A DNA stretch of 64,000 nt from Gammaproteobacteria bacterium (GCA_026709365.1 JAPOTD010000055.1:78862-142861), one strand, 5' to 3'. Shown: positions 34,701 to 43,619, numbered from the stretch's first letter. A program made the numbers and translations. Notes: generated by a model not told the origin, from the letters alone.

Positions 34701-36897
34701 CATCGCCAAACCGGTCTCCAAGGAGTTCTTCTCCAACATCGACCCGCTCTACCGCTCCTACGGCAAGCAGGAGGCCTTGCGGCGCCAGCGTGGTTACTTT
34801 CAGGGCGATGCCGCCATCGAGCGCGATTGGCTGGACTACAACGCCCGCTTCCGCGCCCAATCCAATTTCATGAGCCATGCCGCCAGCCCCTTTGGCGACC
34901 CGGACGACAACGCCAAGCCCTCAAGCCGCTTCACCATCGCCCGCGGCAAGCAGAACTTCGCCTTGCACCACCTCTGGCGGGAAGCCCGCAGCCACTCCCG
35001 AGGTTTTGCCGATGCCCGGCACCCCTTTCGGCACCAAGGCTCGGCAGACCTCAACCTGTACAAGCTGTTCCTGGAAGGCGCCCACGGGCTGCTTCGCGAA
35101 GGTGGACGGCTGGGCTTTGTGGTCCCTTCCGGGCTTTACTCCGACCACGGCACGGGGGCGCTGCGCACCCTTTTCCTGGAGCACTGCCAGTGGGAGTGGC
35201 TGTTTGGGATTGAGAACCGCTTGGCTATCTTCCCGATTCACCGGAGCTACAAATTCAACCCCGTGGTCATCCAGAAGGGCGGGGCCACAGACGCCATCCG
35301 CACTGCCTTCATGCGGCGCGACCTGGAGGATTGGGAGCGGGCGGAGGAAGTGACCACTCACTACGGCCGGGCACAGGTGGTGCGCTTCAGCCCCAAGAGC
35401 CGGGCGATTCTGGAGATTCAAAGCCAGCGGGACTTGGAGATACTGGAGAAGATCTACGCCAACTCGGTGCTGCTGGGCGACGACGGGCCGGACGGGTGGG
35501 GCATCAAGTACACGCGGGAATTCGACATGACCAACGATTCCCACCTGTTCCCGCCCCGCCCGCAGTGGGAGGCCAAGGGCTACCGGCCCGACGAATATAG
35601 CCGCTGGCTGAAAGGCGATTGGCGCCCAATCGGCGAACTCTGGGCCGAGATGGGCATCGACCCCAGCAAGCCGGTACCCGCCGAGGTGGAACTGGAGGAC
35701 TGGTTGTTCGACACCACCGCCGGGCCGGAGCGGCGCGAGGCGGAGAAGCAATTCGTGCATGGGCATCTGCTGAAGCCTGGCGATGTGGCGCGGACCAACT
35801 GGCGGGTACGGTGCGCCCAGCCGCCCTATGACTCGCTGCCGATACCGCGGGCGGATTTGCCGGAGGGCGTGGTGCTGTCGCGGGAGGCCGATGCTTGGAT
35901 CAGGGTGGATCGGATTGGGGATGTGGCTTTGCCTTTGTATGAAGGGCGAATGGTCAATCACTATGATTGGAGCGATAAAGCGTGGGTTTCCGGAAGAGGT
36001 AGATCTGCCGAGTGGCGCACAGTCCCTTGGGGCAACAAGGTTATTGAACCGCAATATCTGATATCGCACCGCGACTTCAAAGTCGACCAAGGCGCCAAAC
36101 TTGGATTCCTGAGTATCGGCTCAAGCACCAATAGCAGGAGCTTCTACAGTGCCGTATTACCAAACCTCCCCTGTGGCAACTCTGTAGGGACACTGCGTAT
36201 TGGACGGGAAGGACTTACCGATCTGCTGGAGCTCCAGTGGCAGTTAGCGAGTTATGTCTTTGACTATGTAGTTCGGCTACGACTGACTGGCTTGAACCTT
36301 AACTTTTTCGTGGTGGAGGAGTGTCCCGTCAAGGCCAAGGCAACGAATTCTAGAATTGCCGCTATGGTCACCAAGTTAAGCTCTTCTTCGCGCCTTTTTT
36401 CGGCTGTCCAAACAATCGATGGCCCTGGTCAACTACCACTAAATGGAGCGACTCAGTCTTCGCTAACAAATCATGAGCGTATGCGCCTAAGGGTCGTACT
36501 TGATGCGATGGCGTTTGCTGACGCTGGACTGCAATACTCTGATATTACATACCTTCTGTCTGATTGCGACTTACCGAATAGCGGATCGGTGAGGTTGAAT
36601 CCCAAAGGCTTCTGGCGAGTCGACCAAGACGACGCACCAGAGTTGCGCCAGACTGTACTAGCGCAAATCGCTTTTTGCGACTTGGAGAAAAAAATACGAG
36701 AATCGAGCACCAATCGAAGTCAAGGCATGCAGTGCTTTGTTGACCAAAACCAAGGCGAAGGCTGGATGTTGCCTGAGGTTCTACGACTCACTGATTACAG
36801 CCTTGGCACCGACAGTAGAGCCGCACAACCTCAACCTGTCGCGAAGCGCTTCGGCCCTCGGTTTTACGACTGGCAGCTCACTGGAATTTTCAAATGA
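31798..36897 (+). CDS. Eco57I-type adenine-specific DNA methyltransferase, DrmMI-like
   Basis: A protein of about 1699 aa; ATG 31798 (MNPDLPGWNRLRHGG) is preferred over ATG 31759. Methyltransferase motif I is VCDPACGSGTFPLAAL (about 650) and motif IV is VLGNPPWD (about 962), so it is an N6-adenine enzyme of the gamma type. The N-terminal 450 residues resemble the nuclease/helical part of type IIG enzymes (LLTNGRQWRLLF), but no ExK nuclease site is visible. An acidic linker lies near 500-530. The C-terminal target-recognition part (after about 36000) is AT-richer, suggesting a swapped specificity domain. In DISARM such enzymes mark host DNA as self. Confidence 0.82.
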   Translation: MNPDLPGWNRLRHGGLLLDTARLAQVVEPNLPPLDEFSERRLRKLGGEVLNGSGDVPGFTAFVLDRVCGFDASLGQWRRGSQVPASFRRRAVTGEMVRPRQLWTGPHGAQLPVFFDAGKRVGIGHGRRVVSQALGWLRAGKGHLALLTNGRQWRLLFAGLDFDAWCEWDLDLWFEEGGLSLQVTALRTLLRPELWMPEGEDGAPPLLKAVRDTRKGQAELSEVLGERVREAVEILIRGHGEPLKTHCPNATPEDIYHAACRVAMRLVVILFAEARDLLPRDNPIYQDSYGLNGLLERLERDALRNPGRVARDHSAWPRILSLFRLVHEGSHHPELPVPEYGGELFAPGNRDATGLSQALWVFENGCFEAELLSDAQVHELLQLLTRTRMRIRQGRAVSWVAAPVDFSDLSTEYIGILYEGLLDYELKPAPDDDAVVFLSVGDQPALPLSRLEAMDDKALKALFRSLKDKPTGEGSEVEEAGQASSEAELAPSDDLLAEAEPQPEPEAEPAGQVREPATEYVIDLRQEVSDRAEAWARRAVLAAGMMSKPRGKPSPERRLAFDHQVGSKARQLLARTVLPGEWYLVRWGGTRKGKGTFHTRPGLAVPTMQRTLRPLAYDPPSDRKGEPDRNAPPSAWTPKTPEAILDLKVCDPACGSGTFPLAALRFLTDALYASLLHHKRIQEDGQRALVRLLGIGEGDEDAGAIERPGDELIPCLPDDDDFEPRLRARLRRYVVERCVFAVDVDPLSVELCRLSLWIETMDRELPFGFLDHKIKCGNALIGTWFDQFQHYPAMAWKNRDGGDRNHGNGEHFRKNERTRKLKDFVEIQLKPHLRLALHGPDLFQDDLQAQIAQAHRDALQALTAMHAMPVQDAKRRSESYRRDFLGSKAWRALKDAMDLWCACWFWPIDEIENAPLPSSFTNPSPNTRKVAAEVAAQERFFHWELEFPDVFREPGAGFDAVLGNPPWDIAKPVSKEFFSNIDPLYRSYGKQEALRRQRGYFQGDAAIERDWLDYNARFRAQSNFMSHAASPFGDPDDNAKPSSRFTIARGKQNFALHHLWREARSHSRGFADARHPFRHQGSADLNLYKLFLEGAHGLLREGGRLGFVVPSGLYSDHGTGALRTLFLEHCQWEWLFGIENRLAIFPIHRSYKFNPVVIQKGGATDAIRTAFMRRDLEDWERAEEVTTHYGRAQVVRFSPKSRAILEIQSQRDLEILEKIYANSVLLGDDGPDGWGIKYTREFDMTNDSHLFPPRPQWEAKGYRPDEYSRWLKGDWRPIGELWAEMGIDPSKPVPAEVELEDWLFDTTAGPERREAEKQFVHGHLLKPGDVARTNWRVRCAQPPYDSLPIPRADLPEGVVLSREADAWIRVDRIGDVALPLYEGRMVNHYDWSDKAWVSGRGRSAEWRTVPWGNKVIEPQYLISHRDFKVDQGAKLGFLSIGSSTNSRSFYSAVLPNLPCGNSVGTLRIGREGLTDLLELQWQLASYVFDYVVRLRLTGLNLNFFVVEECPVKAKATNSRIAAMVTKLSSSSRLFSAVQTIDGPGQLPLNGATQSSLTNHERMRLRVVLDAMAFADAGLQYSDITYLLSDCDLPNSGSVRLNPKGFWRVDQDDAPELRQTVLAQIAFCDLEKKIRESSTNRSQGMQCFVDQNQGEGWMLPEVLRLTDYSLGTDSRAAQPQPVAKRFGPRFYDWQLTGIFK

Positions 36898-37108
36898 CCA
36901 GCGAAGGGGTCTTGCATAATGCTTCGCTAACGTTTACAAGACAAAAGTGACGCAGTAGATGGCCAGTGACTTGTCGCTATCCAACTGAAGTTTGCATGTA
37001 TGGCTGATTGACCTTTGGATACCATCGCAGAGGTTCCAGTTGCTCGCTACTATGGCTGCATATCTACACGGGCTTTAGAAACGGCTCAACAAACATGAGG
37101 TGGGAGAA
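36898..37108. other. AT-rich intergenic region
   Basis: About 210 bases between the methyltransferase and the FRG gene, clearly lower in GC than the window average. No gene or repeat is seen. GAGGTGGGAGAA directly before ATG 37109 is a strong ribosome binding site for the FRG gene. Confidence 0.5.
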
Positions 37109-38137
37109 ATGTCAGAGGATGCTTTTGGGATACTGAGAGATCTTCAGAAGATAAAGGAAGAAATGCTCGGTAACTGTGGAAAAGGTGGAAGAATCTTTTA
37201 CAGGGGAGTAAGTTCTGAGTGTTATGAATTGCAACCCTTTGTGATGAGAAAGCCGTCTCACAAAAAGAATGAAGGGGTTATGCTGACTGACTTTATGACA
37301 GCTCATCCGGAAGAGTTCCCTAGGTCTGAATCAGCCATTTCGCAGTGGGCCCGCGCTCAACACTATAGGCTTCCAACTCGACTTCTCGATATAACAAGCA
37401 ATCCACTTGTGGCACTTTACTTTGCTTGCGGTGAAGTTTTTGATCGAAACAGTGGTAGGAATGGACGAGTAGATATTTTCATGGTGAATGACCCCAAGTC
37501 AAGCAAAGTTAGCGGCAGTGCGGTGTCTGATCCATCCAAGTACCGCATTGTGAGAACCTTCAATATTGATACGCTTGCTGCCGTTGGCAATTTCGCTAAA
37601 CTCAACGACAATGATCGGAGGCATATAATTGACAAGGCGTTGATATGCATGGGTGAGGGAAGAAATATGGAAAGACCGAGGGTTCATGAAGAAGGAGACG
37701 AGGATAGAGCGGTCAAAAAGCTATTTCATTCGATAGCAGATGAGAAGCCAGCATACACTAGCGGTATTTTTCCCGAGCATTTCTTCGGAATCTATATTGC
37801 TATACCACAGCAATCAAATGCAAGAGTGCGGGCTCAGAGTGGCGCTTTTCTTGTTTCCGCACACCACGAGTCATTAGAAAGGCAAAAGGTACTGAAGAAG
37901 CTTGATCAGTTGTGGAAAACGAAAAAGGCTAAGTATCCTCGCGGTCTAAAAAGGGGTATGAAAGATTTGAGGCGGGAGATTAAACGTCGATACCAACACA
38001 AGACGTTAAAGGTGCCTGGTAGCAAAAAAGGAGATGTACTCGAACTACTACGCGACCTCTCAATTCGCAATGACACACTGTTTCCAGGTTTGGAGTCATC
38101 AGCAAAGTCGATCAGCTCTCAGTACGGCGAGGATTAG
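37109..38137 (+). CDS. FRG-domain protein
   Basis: A 342-aa protein from ATG 37109. The FRG domain covers about residues 25-130: IFYRGVSSECYELQPFVMRK, then ISQWARAQHYRLPTRLLDIT and ALYFACGEVF. The rest is Lys-rich and unassigned. FRG domains are widespread in defence islands and in prophages; their biochemical role is not settled. The gene is markedly AT-rich with unusual codon use compared with flanking genes, indicating recent transfer. It is convergent with the Argonaute-associated nuclease gene. Confidence 0.8.
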   Translation: MSEDAFGILRDLQKIKEEMLGNCGKGGRIFYRGVSSECYELQPFVMRKPSHKKNEGVMLTDFMTAHPEEFPRSESAISQWARAQHYRLPTRLLDITSNPLVALYFACGEVFDRNSGRNGRVDIFMVNDPKSSKVSGSAVSDPSKYRIVRTFNIDTLAAVGNFAKLNDNDRRHIIDKALICMGEGRNMERPRVHEEGDEDRAVKKLFHSIADEKPAYTSGIFPEHFFGIYIAIPQQSNARVRAQSGAFLVSAHHESLERQKVLKKLDQLWKTKKAKYPRGLKRGMKDLRREIKRRYQHKTLKVPGSKKGDVLELLRDLSIRNDTLFPGLESSAKSISSQYGED

Positions 38138-38165
38138 GCGCGAGGTCATTTGGGTCAGCGGTGAC

Positions 38166-39353
38166 TCACCCTTTGCTATCTCCAGAGTTCGGGCGACTCC
38201 CTGCTCTTCTTACTTCCATACGCGACGGCCTGGGGAGTATGATCACTTTTTTTATCCCCTCCAAACCTTCGAGGCCCGCTTTGAGTGTCTGATACTCCTC
38301 TGTTTGTCGACACTCATCCCAAATAAAGATGATCAGAGTTGAGTATCTGGTGCTAGGGGTTAGGTATAGTGAGCAGTCTGCGGCGACCTCTTCGGTGATT
38401 TCTCTGCAGGCCGCTGGCCCCGCGCGCCGCATGAACTTCACCTCGATGATTGTTTCGAGTGACGGAACGCCAAGATCGTACCGGGGGGCCTTATGGCCGA
38501 CCTTAGGCAGAAACTCCTCATCAACTAGGTCTGCATACACTGGCCGCAGCACCGTCCAGAGCAGATTCTGGACATGGTATTCGTGACGGATCTCCCATTG
38601 CTCCATCGGTACCCGCTTAACTCGCGTGTGTGTTTCATAGGTCCAATGCGACATCGATTGCGCCAAGCCTTCAAGGCTGGCGATGAGACCGGCAATATCG
38701 GACTCTGCGATCGGCAGCGCGGCGAGCGCCGCGGCACAGCGGTCGAAAACGGCGCGATTCAACGCGATTTGCACAGGTTCATCTTCTCCAACACGAGTGA
38801 TCATCTCACTCCACCCAGATTGCACCTCACCCGGTGTTGCCGTCTTCACAAATGCAACGGCAACACGAGGGTCTTTAGTCGAGGTCCTACAATTCGGATC
38901 AACAACGCCCTTGGCAATCGCCACCAAGTCCGACTGCCAATCCCGCGGTTCTAGCATTCTTGACGTGCGCTGCAACAACTCATGCAGCCATACTCCGTGG
39001 GCCGGCGAGATTCCGGTTGCCTTGGCACCTAAAGCGACTCCTAGGAGAGCGATACTGTCGATCTCAAAGCGAGGTACCCGGCCTTCAACAAAGTAGGTTC
39101 GTCCCGCAAGGTGCTCCAAAGCTGCCTTGAAGGATCCAACTACTGGATCGTCAAACGAACGCTTGGCCAAAGCGTAACCCGCCGCAGCAACCTTCTGATA
39201 CGACTGATCGTCGCCTCGAAGCGAGGAGTGGGCATCCAGCCTTTCGTTATCTTGCTGTATGAGGTAACTACAAAATGCCGCTACGTGTACTGGTAGCCCC
39301 TCGTAGTCATTCGCATCAAGAGCAAGGCAGCGAGCGAGATCGCCTATTTTCAT
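38166..39353 (-). CDS. Argonaute-associated PD-(D/E)XK nuclease (AgaN-like effector)
   Basis: A 395-aa protein from ATG 39353, immediately next to the Argonaute stop (TAG then ATG). The C-terminal third carries a DpnII/MboI-type PD-(D/E)XK site: RYDLGVPSLETIIEVKFMRR, with Asp293, Glu304 and Lys306, and a preceding EYHVQNLLWTVLRPVYADLV helix typical of that fold. The N-terminal 240 residues are helical and unassigned. Inactive long-B Argonautes are known to work with such nucleases, which degrade DNA after guide-directed target recognition and cause abortive infection. That role is inferred here from adjacency and fold. Confidence 0.78.
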   Translation of the reverse strand: MKIGDLARCLALDANDYEGLPVHVAAFCSYLIQQDNERLDAHSSLRGDDQSYQKVAAAGYALAKRSFDDPVVGSFKAALEHLAGRTYFVEGRVPRFEIDSIALLGVALGAKATGISPAHGVWLHELLQRTSRMLEPRDWQSDLVAIAKGVVDPNCRTSTKDPRVAVAFVKTATPGEVQSGWSEMITRVGEDEPVQIALNRAVFDRCAAALAALPIAESDIAGLIASLEGLAQSMSHWTYETHTRVKRVPMEQWEIRHEYHVQNLLWTVLRPVYADLVDEEFLPKVGHKAPRYDLGVPSLETIIEVKFMRRAGPAACREITEEVAADCSLYLTPSTRYSTLIIFIWDECRQTEEYQTLKAGLEGLEGIKKVIILPRPSRMEVRRAGSRPNSGDSKG

Positions 39354-41651
39354 CTAAAGAAACCAAGGTGTCCTGCCGATCTCCCGAAACCTCACTGCAT
39401 CATCATCCCAACCCGGTACTTGCTTTAGTCCTGTTAGTCGCTGAGCGATGAGATCAGAGTACTTGATCGTGATAGGAAATCGCTCTGGAGACATGATCCT
39501 CCAGGAGTGTGCGGTAAAATCAAACGCCTGCCTTGTAAGATAGGTCATGTCCCGAAATGTGGAATTTCGATGTAGCTTCAGAAGACAAGCCCGTGGCAAT
39601 CCGTCAGTCTCGCGCTTCAACTCCGAAGCACCTGCAAACACCACGAGCGATTCATAGTTCCCGAGCTTTAGATGCACTCCTCGAGTTGGACCAAGGATGC
39701 CCTTCCTTGGCGCGTGGCGCGGTTGGCCCTTCTGATTCCTATCTAGGATGACAAATGGATGAGAGGGGGCGATGTGAAGGAACGCGTAGGTCACGTTGTC
39801 TAGCTCCAATCTCTCGACAGCCGCCTTGATCGCCTCCGCTTCCATATCTTTGGCTGGCTTGAACATGTGAAAGATCAACCGCACGCGGTCAGTACTTTTC
39901 CAATTGTCCTCGTCCCGCACTCGGATGATGGTGGCTTTCAGCGTATCGGCAAGTGCCGCGGAGTATTCGTCGAAGGGAACCACGTTCGTCCGTTCGCTTA
40001 GGTGGTATCCACCGTCGCTGGAGAAGACCGTGGTGATGCCAACGTGTCGCGTACCGCCTCCCAGCCTGCTGTTTGACGCCACATGGCTGCCTACGCCGAT
40101 CACGAGTTCGTGAGCAACTGTCTGCTCTGCCCCGAGAAGCCAAGGTCGCCCACCCAGTTTCGCATACGACGCAAGGCTTATCTGGTTCATTGTGAACACC
40201 AAACTGCCAGGATCTTGCCGCATGGTTTCCAGCCGAAAGTTCTGAACCGCCACATGATTCTTCAAGAGCATGGCTTTCGTGCCACAATAAGGGTTCAGGG
40301 AACCTTGAAGTTGCTTGAAGCCTTCCTCGACTTGTACAAGAGCGAGATCCCACTCGAATCCGGATTGAGCTGAGTGTTCAAGGCTCTTCTTGCACGCCTC
40401 CTGATAGCCCTCGACATCCGGTCTGGTGGTCGTGAAAGTTTGTACGTTAGGCTTTTCAAGTTGGAATCAGCGCAGAAAGCCGTCGGCGTAGCGGGCAACT
40501 TCCCAGCCTCGGACGCCTGTTTTTGTGTCTGGCATGCCATCGAGAAACTTTGCCACAAACGCTTCCACCTGCCCCTCGTACCGAGCTTGGCAGATGATGG
40601 CTATGTTGAGTTTCTTCGGTGTGAAGGTGCGTTGGTTGTATGGTCCGTTCCTTTTAATTCCCCGTTCACTCCAGCTATCGGTGCGTATGCCGGAAGGATC
40701 AAACACCAACGACGGTTTGGCAATCATCTCAGCAAACGGAAAGTTCGGTTGCTTCGAATCAAGTAGCTCGTCAATCTGGAACCTGGCACCGGGCACGGGC
40801 TCCAGTGTTTGAGTGCGCAGAAAGTTCAATGCGTCGTTTATCATCTTCAGTCGGCCAGGGCCAGAGTGAAGCCGAGCAGCCTTGCCCTCCGCCTTGGAGA
40901 GAACTCCCTCGGCTGCCGGGCCTGCAATCCGGCGGACACACCAGTCAAAGTCGACGCGGCTTCCATTTAGCCGGGCTTCGGCTGCAGGGACTTTCTCCAT
41001 TCCTTCGCGGTGATCCTCAAGAAGGAGGGTGTCGCCTTCTACGGCTCCAACGCGTCCGACATTCTGCGGCCACGCGGCTACACGAGGGTCTCGCGCGGGA
41101 CGGTCGACCAGCACATAGCGGCCTACGGGGGATATGTTGCGGTTAAGCAGTTCCTTACATGAAGCCAGTACAAGATTGCGTGTGCGAGCATCGCACAACA
41201 GACCAAAGAGAGCCTTTCCCGCTGGACTATACAAGGTTCGCGGTATGAATTGCAGGAGAGAGCGCTTTTGCAGCCATTCCGGCAAACTCACGTGACTAAC
41301 GTAGTTGCGGTTGGCGCTACCAAGTATCTCAACAGGATAGTCTCGCGCGATTTCTCTCTTGCCATGGAATGTTCGGATCAATGCAGCATTGAGTAGTGGT
41401 CCCCAGTATCGCCGGCACTCCTTCAGGTCAATCTCTTTGCGTGTGTCGCTAAGGGGCTCGACTCCTTGTGCAACCGGAATCTCTATGATGGCATTGTCCA
41501 GCCCATCCCGTTTGAACACATGCGTTTGACCAAACTCGATACGCAAATCTCTAAGGACTTCTTCCGAATATGGGCGGCAGCCGATAGTCACTCTTGTCTC
41601 TCCGACAATTCGGACAGGAGCGAAATTCAACATGAGGTCTGTTATCGACAC
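39354..41651 (-). pseudogene. Long prokaryotic Argonaute with in-frame TGA, catalytically inactive PIWI
   Basis: One continuous frame of 765 codons from GTG 41651, broken only by TGA at 40467-40469 (codon 395). The N-terminal part (FAPVRIVGETRVTIGCRPYS, DLRIEFGQTHVF) is an N/PAZ/MID Argonaute region. After the stop the frame runs on as FQLEKPNVQTFTTTRPDVEG, then MID/PIWI sequence (NPYCGTKAMLLKNHVAVQNF, LASYAKLGGRPWLL, RDMTYLTRQAFDFTAHSWR). The PIWI catalytic tetrad is lost: the first Asp is Gly in VIGVGSH, and the third Asp region reads HMFKPAKD. This fits a long-B Argonaute that guides a partner nuclease. Marked pseudogene because of the stop; recent mutation, sequence error or readthrough are all possible. 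Confidence 0.8.
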
Positions 41652-42027
41652 GGGAAGCCGGGAGATCGCGTTTGAGTGACTCTATCGACCATGACGTACG
41701 GTCGCCATTTTCAGAAAAAAAGACATTATAGCCCGGATGTTGCGCGGGTGGTTCAACTTCAGGGGTTGGGGTGGGGTCGGGTTATCGATTGCTGCCGACT
41801 ACGGGTGTTGGACGGCATCACCGAACCTACTTTGGGTTGTGCCATGTGGATGGTGTCCAGCCGCTTTTTTTTGGATCCATCGCCGACAGGGGCATCCGTC
41901 GCAGTCCTTCGACGGCGTGTGGGTAAGGCTGCTCAGAGGAAGCGGGGCAGATTGTCGTTGAGACGGCTCTGCCGTCGGATTGCCGGGCGGAGTCGTATGC
42001 CGCCTAACGGCACGTGCCTGGTGAATC
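41652..42027. other. Intergenic region upstream of the Argonaute
   Basis: About 375 bases between the Argonaute start and the broken HigA copy. Short open frames here show no recognisable homology. It should hold the Argonaute promoter; no clear -10/-35 pair or ribosome binding site before GTG 41651 was found. Confidence 0.5.
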
Positions 42028-42271
42028 GGTAGTGGGATTCGATCCCCAGCAGGACGCTTGCATCGATGCCCAGCACCCTTTCCAACTACAATGCTGTCTT
42101 CGGCTCCACCGGGGACTTGCCGGCAATGATCTCGCTGATGAGCTTTGGCAAGCGGCCGCACCGCCGCGCCAGCTCGGCGTGAGACAGGCCTACCGCCGCT
42201 AGGCGTTCCTCGGTCACCCAGCCCGTGGGCACCGCGTAGTCGGGCTGGTACTGGTTGCTTGTCTTGGCCAT
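42028..42271 (-). pseudogene. Truncated HigA-type antitoxin fragment
   Basis: From ATG 42271 the frame reads MAKTSNQYQPDYAVPTGWVT, nearly identical to the start of the intact gene at 44653-45741, and continues through the helix-turn-helix (LSHAELARRCGRLPKLISEI). It then hits a TAG: the codon equivalent to the Gln of TALQLERVL is a stop, so only 61 residues remain, although nucleotide similarity continues to 42028. The ImmA/IrrE peptidase domain is absent. It could still bind the shared operator. Confidence 0.8.
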
Positions 42272-42346
42272 GCTGGTCTCTGCTTAGTGGTAGTCGATAA
42301 CGTCAACGATCTCGATGGCCGTGACTTCGGCAACATCAATGCCACG
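42028..42346. repeat. Direct repeat of the HigBA junction, copy 1 (degraded)
   Basis: Aligns without gaps to 45498-45816 at a constant offset of 3470 bases, roughly 90% identical by eye. It covers the N-terminal part of the antitoxin and the end of the toxin gene in the same orientation. It is one arm of a local duplication in the defence island. Confidence 0.85.
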
Positions 42347-42493
42347 ACCAAGTCTGTTTGGCGGTCCTTCGTTATGCTCGAGATACGTCCCCACGCCGCC
42401 GACGTCGGCCCGCCGTCCGCCAACTCGACGAATAGTGCTGCGCCCTCCCGCCTTGATCGGGCGAACTCGTCCGGCCACCACGAGATCGTCCAC
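42284..42493 (-). pseudogene. HigB-type toxin remnant
   Basis: Encodes only the C-terminal end of the RelE/HigB-like toxin, ending IDVAEVTAIEIVDVIDYH, against IDVAEITAIMIVDVIDYH in the intact copy at 45754-46089. The upstream part has drifted and lost the N-terminal helices. It is paired with the broken antitoxin at 42028-42271 in the same order as the intact pair. Confidence 0.7.
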
Positions 42494-42500
42494 GGCGTCA

Positions 42501-42675
42501 GCCCCTCGGTCTCTTAGAACTCCCGGCGGCCTTGGCCGCTGCGCTCAAAGCAAACCATAATCACCTGTCACTCCGCTTGCGGGCGCCACACCACCGTGCG
42601 TCCTTTATCGCTGCTCATTGGATCGTTGCTCCTTCGTCATGGGACAACGAAGGAAACCGAAGGTTCAACCCTTCA
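42501..42675 (-). mobile_element. IS66-type remnant (tnpA start), copy 1
   Basis: Matches 44435-44600 (for example CTTGGCCGCTGCGCTCAAAG against CCTGGCCGCTGCGCTCGAAG, and CTCATTGGATCGTTGCTCCT against CTCATTGGATGGTGGCTCCT). It is the N-terminal part of an IS66 tnpA-like gene, without the rest of the element. It lies next to the broken HigBA copy. Confidence 0.65.
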
Positions 42676-42743
42676 GCACCGACGCCTCAATTTGACCGCT
42701 GGCATAGCCGCGCGCCGCCCTGTCGGCATTGTCCTCGATCAGT

Positions 42744-43619
42744 TCAAATGCGCCTGACTGCTTCAACACTCTGCACCAGCAGTGGCCTAAAGGACTCGTC
42801 TTGACCTTGGGTCTCCCTGCCCAACTTGACGGCAAGGTCAAGTTCCACGGTGAATGGTTTCGCAGTCTTGAAAGGATAACTCGTCAGCGCAGAATGAACC
42901 TCTCTTCCCAGCGGAAATGGAAGAGATTCCAGTACTTTGTCGAACAGAGCTGTCGAGAAGTCGAAAGTCGCACAGTATTCCACAGTGCCGAGGAAAGTAT
43001 TGGCGCTTGAGGTGAAGACTTGAGAATTCAACTTGGCAAAGAAGTCGAGTTTGGTTCCGTATAGATCAATTGTAGTCTCCTGGGAAACTCCAATGCGGTG
43101 GAGTGCCATACCGTAGTCGGGCACGAATCGTCGCAGCTCCGGTCTTCGTAGATATCTGGGGCCTAGGAGCTTTTCAATATCGGTCCATCTCGAATCATAC
43201 TCTGCGAAGCCAAGTTCCAAGAGTGGTTCGGCGCTCTGCGTCTTGACGCTGAATACGGCAAGTTTGGGGCCGTTGCAGAGAGCAAACTCCTCGCAGCCAA
43301 TTTTGGGATGAATCGCGTAGCTGTAAGCTTGTTGAATGTGAACTTTGTCACGCACAGATTGTGTCGGGCTCTTCGCATCCAGGATCAATGCGGGTCGCTC
43401 GTCGACAAACAAAGTGTAGTCGGGGACAGTCCTAACAGGATGCTGACTTGTCCCAACACGGATGAACGGATGGCTCAAAGTCTTGCTCCGGACGACTCGT
43501 GCAGGACCATGCGGAGAAAATCCGAGTCGATCAAGGATTGGAGTGACGATCAGCTCACGGACAGAGTCCTCCTTGAAGTTCGGATCCTCAAACAACTTAG
43601 GCGTGATTCCTTCGAACAT
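42744..43619 (-). CDS. Stand-alone HsdR N-terminal-like PD-(D/E)XK protein
   Basis: A 291-aa protein from ATG 43619 (MFEGITPKLFEDPNFKEDSV). It matches the type I restriction HsdR N-terminal nuclease domain: REL(I)VTPILDRLGFSPHGP, VPDYTLFVDERPALILDAKS (Asp, then Asp-x-Lys), VRDKVHIQQAYSYAIHPKIG and FALCNGPKLAVF. No helicase part or HsdM/HsdS partner is nearby, so it is not a type I subunit here. Lone proteins of this class occur in defence islands. An upstream in-frame start (43679) would add 20 residues. Predicted to cut DNA if active; that is inference. Confidence 0.78.
   Translation of the reverse strand: MFEGITPKLFEDPNFKEDSVRELIVTPILDRLGFSPHGPARVVRSKTLSHPFIRVGTSQHPVRTVPDYTLFVDERPALILDAKSPTQSVRDKVHIQQAYSYAIHPKIGCEEFALCNGPKLAVFSVKTQSAEPLLELGFAEYDSRWTDIEKLLGPRYLRRPELRRFVPDYGMALHRIGVSQETTIDLYGTKLDFFAKLNSQVFTSSANTFLGTVEYCATFDFSTALFDKVLESLPFPLGREVHSALTSYPFKTAKPFTVELDLAVKLGRETQGQDESFRPLLVQSVEAVRRI

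Noticed and set aside
40467..40469. TGA read as selenocysteine or as Trp by an altered genetic code
   Set aside because: Many other genes here end at TGA in overlapping stop/start junctions, so TGA is a normal stop; no hairpin resembling a selenocysteine element was seen just downstream, and Argonautes are not selenoproteins.
39889..40558. A frameshift in the Argonaute gene, as suggested by several short frames around 40300-40560
   Set aside because: Reading the minus strand codon by codon shows both halves in the same frame, separated only by TGA 40467-40469.
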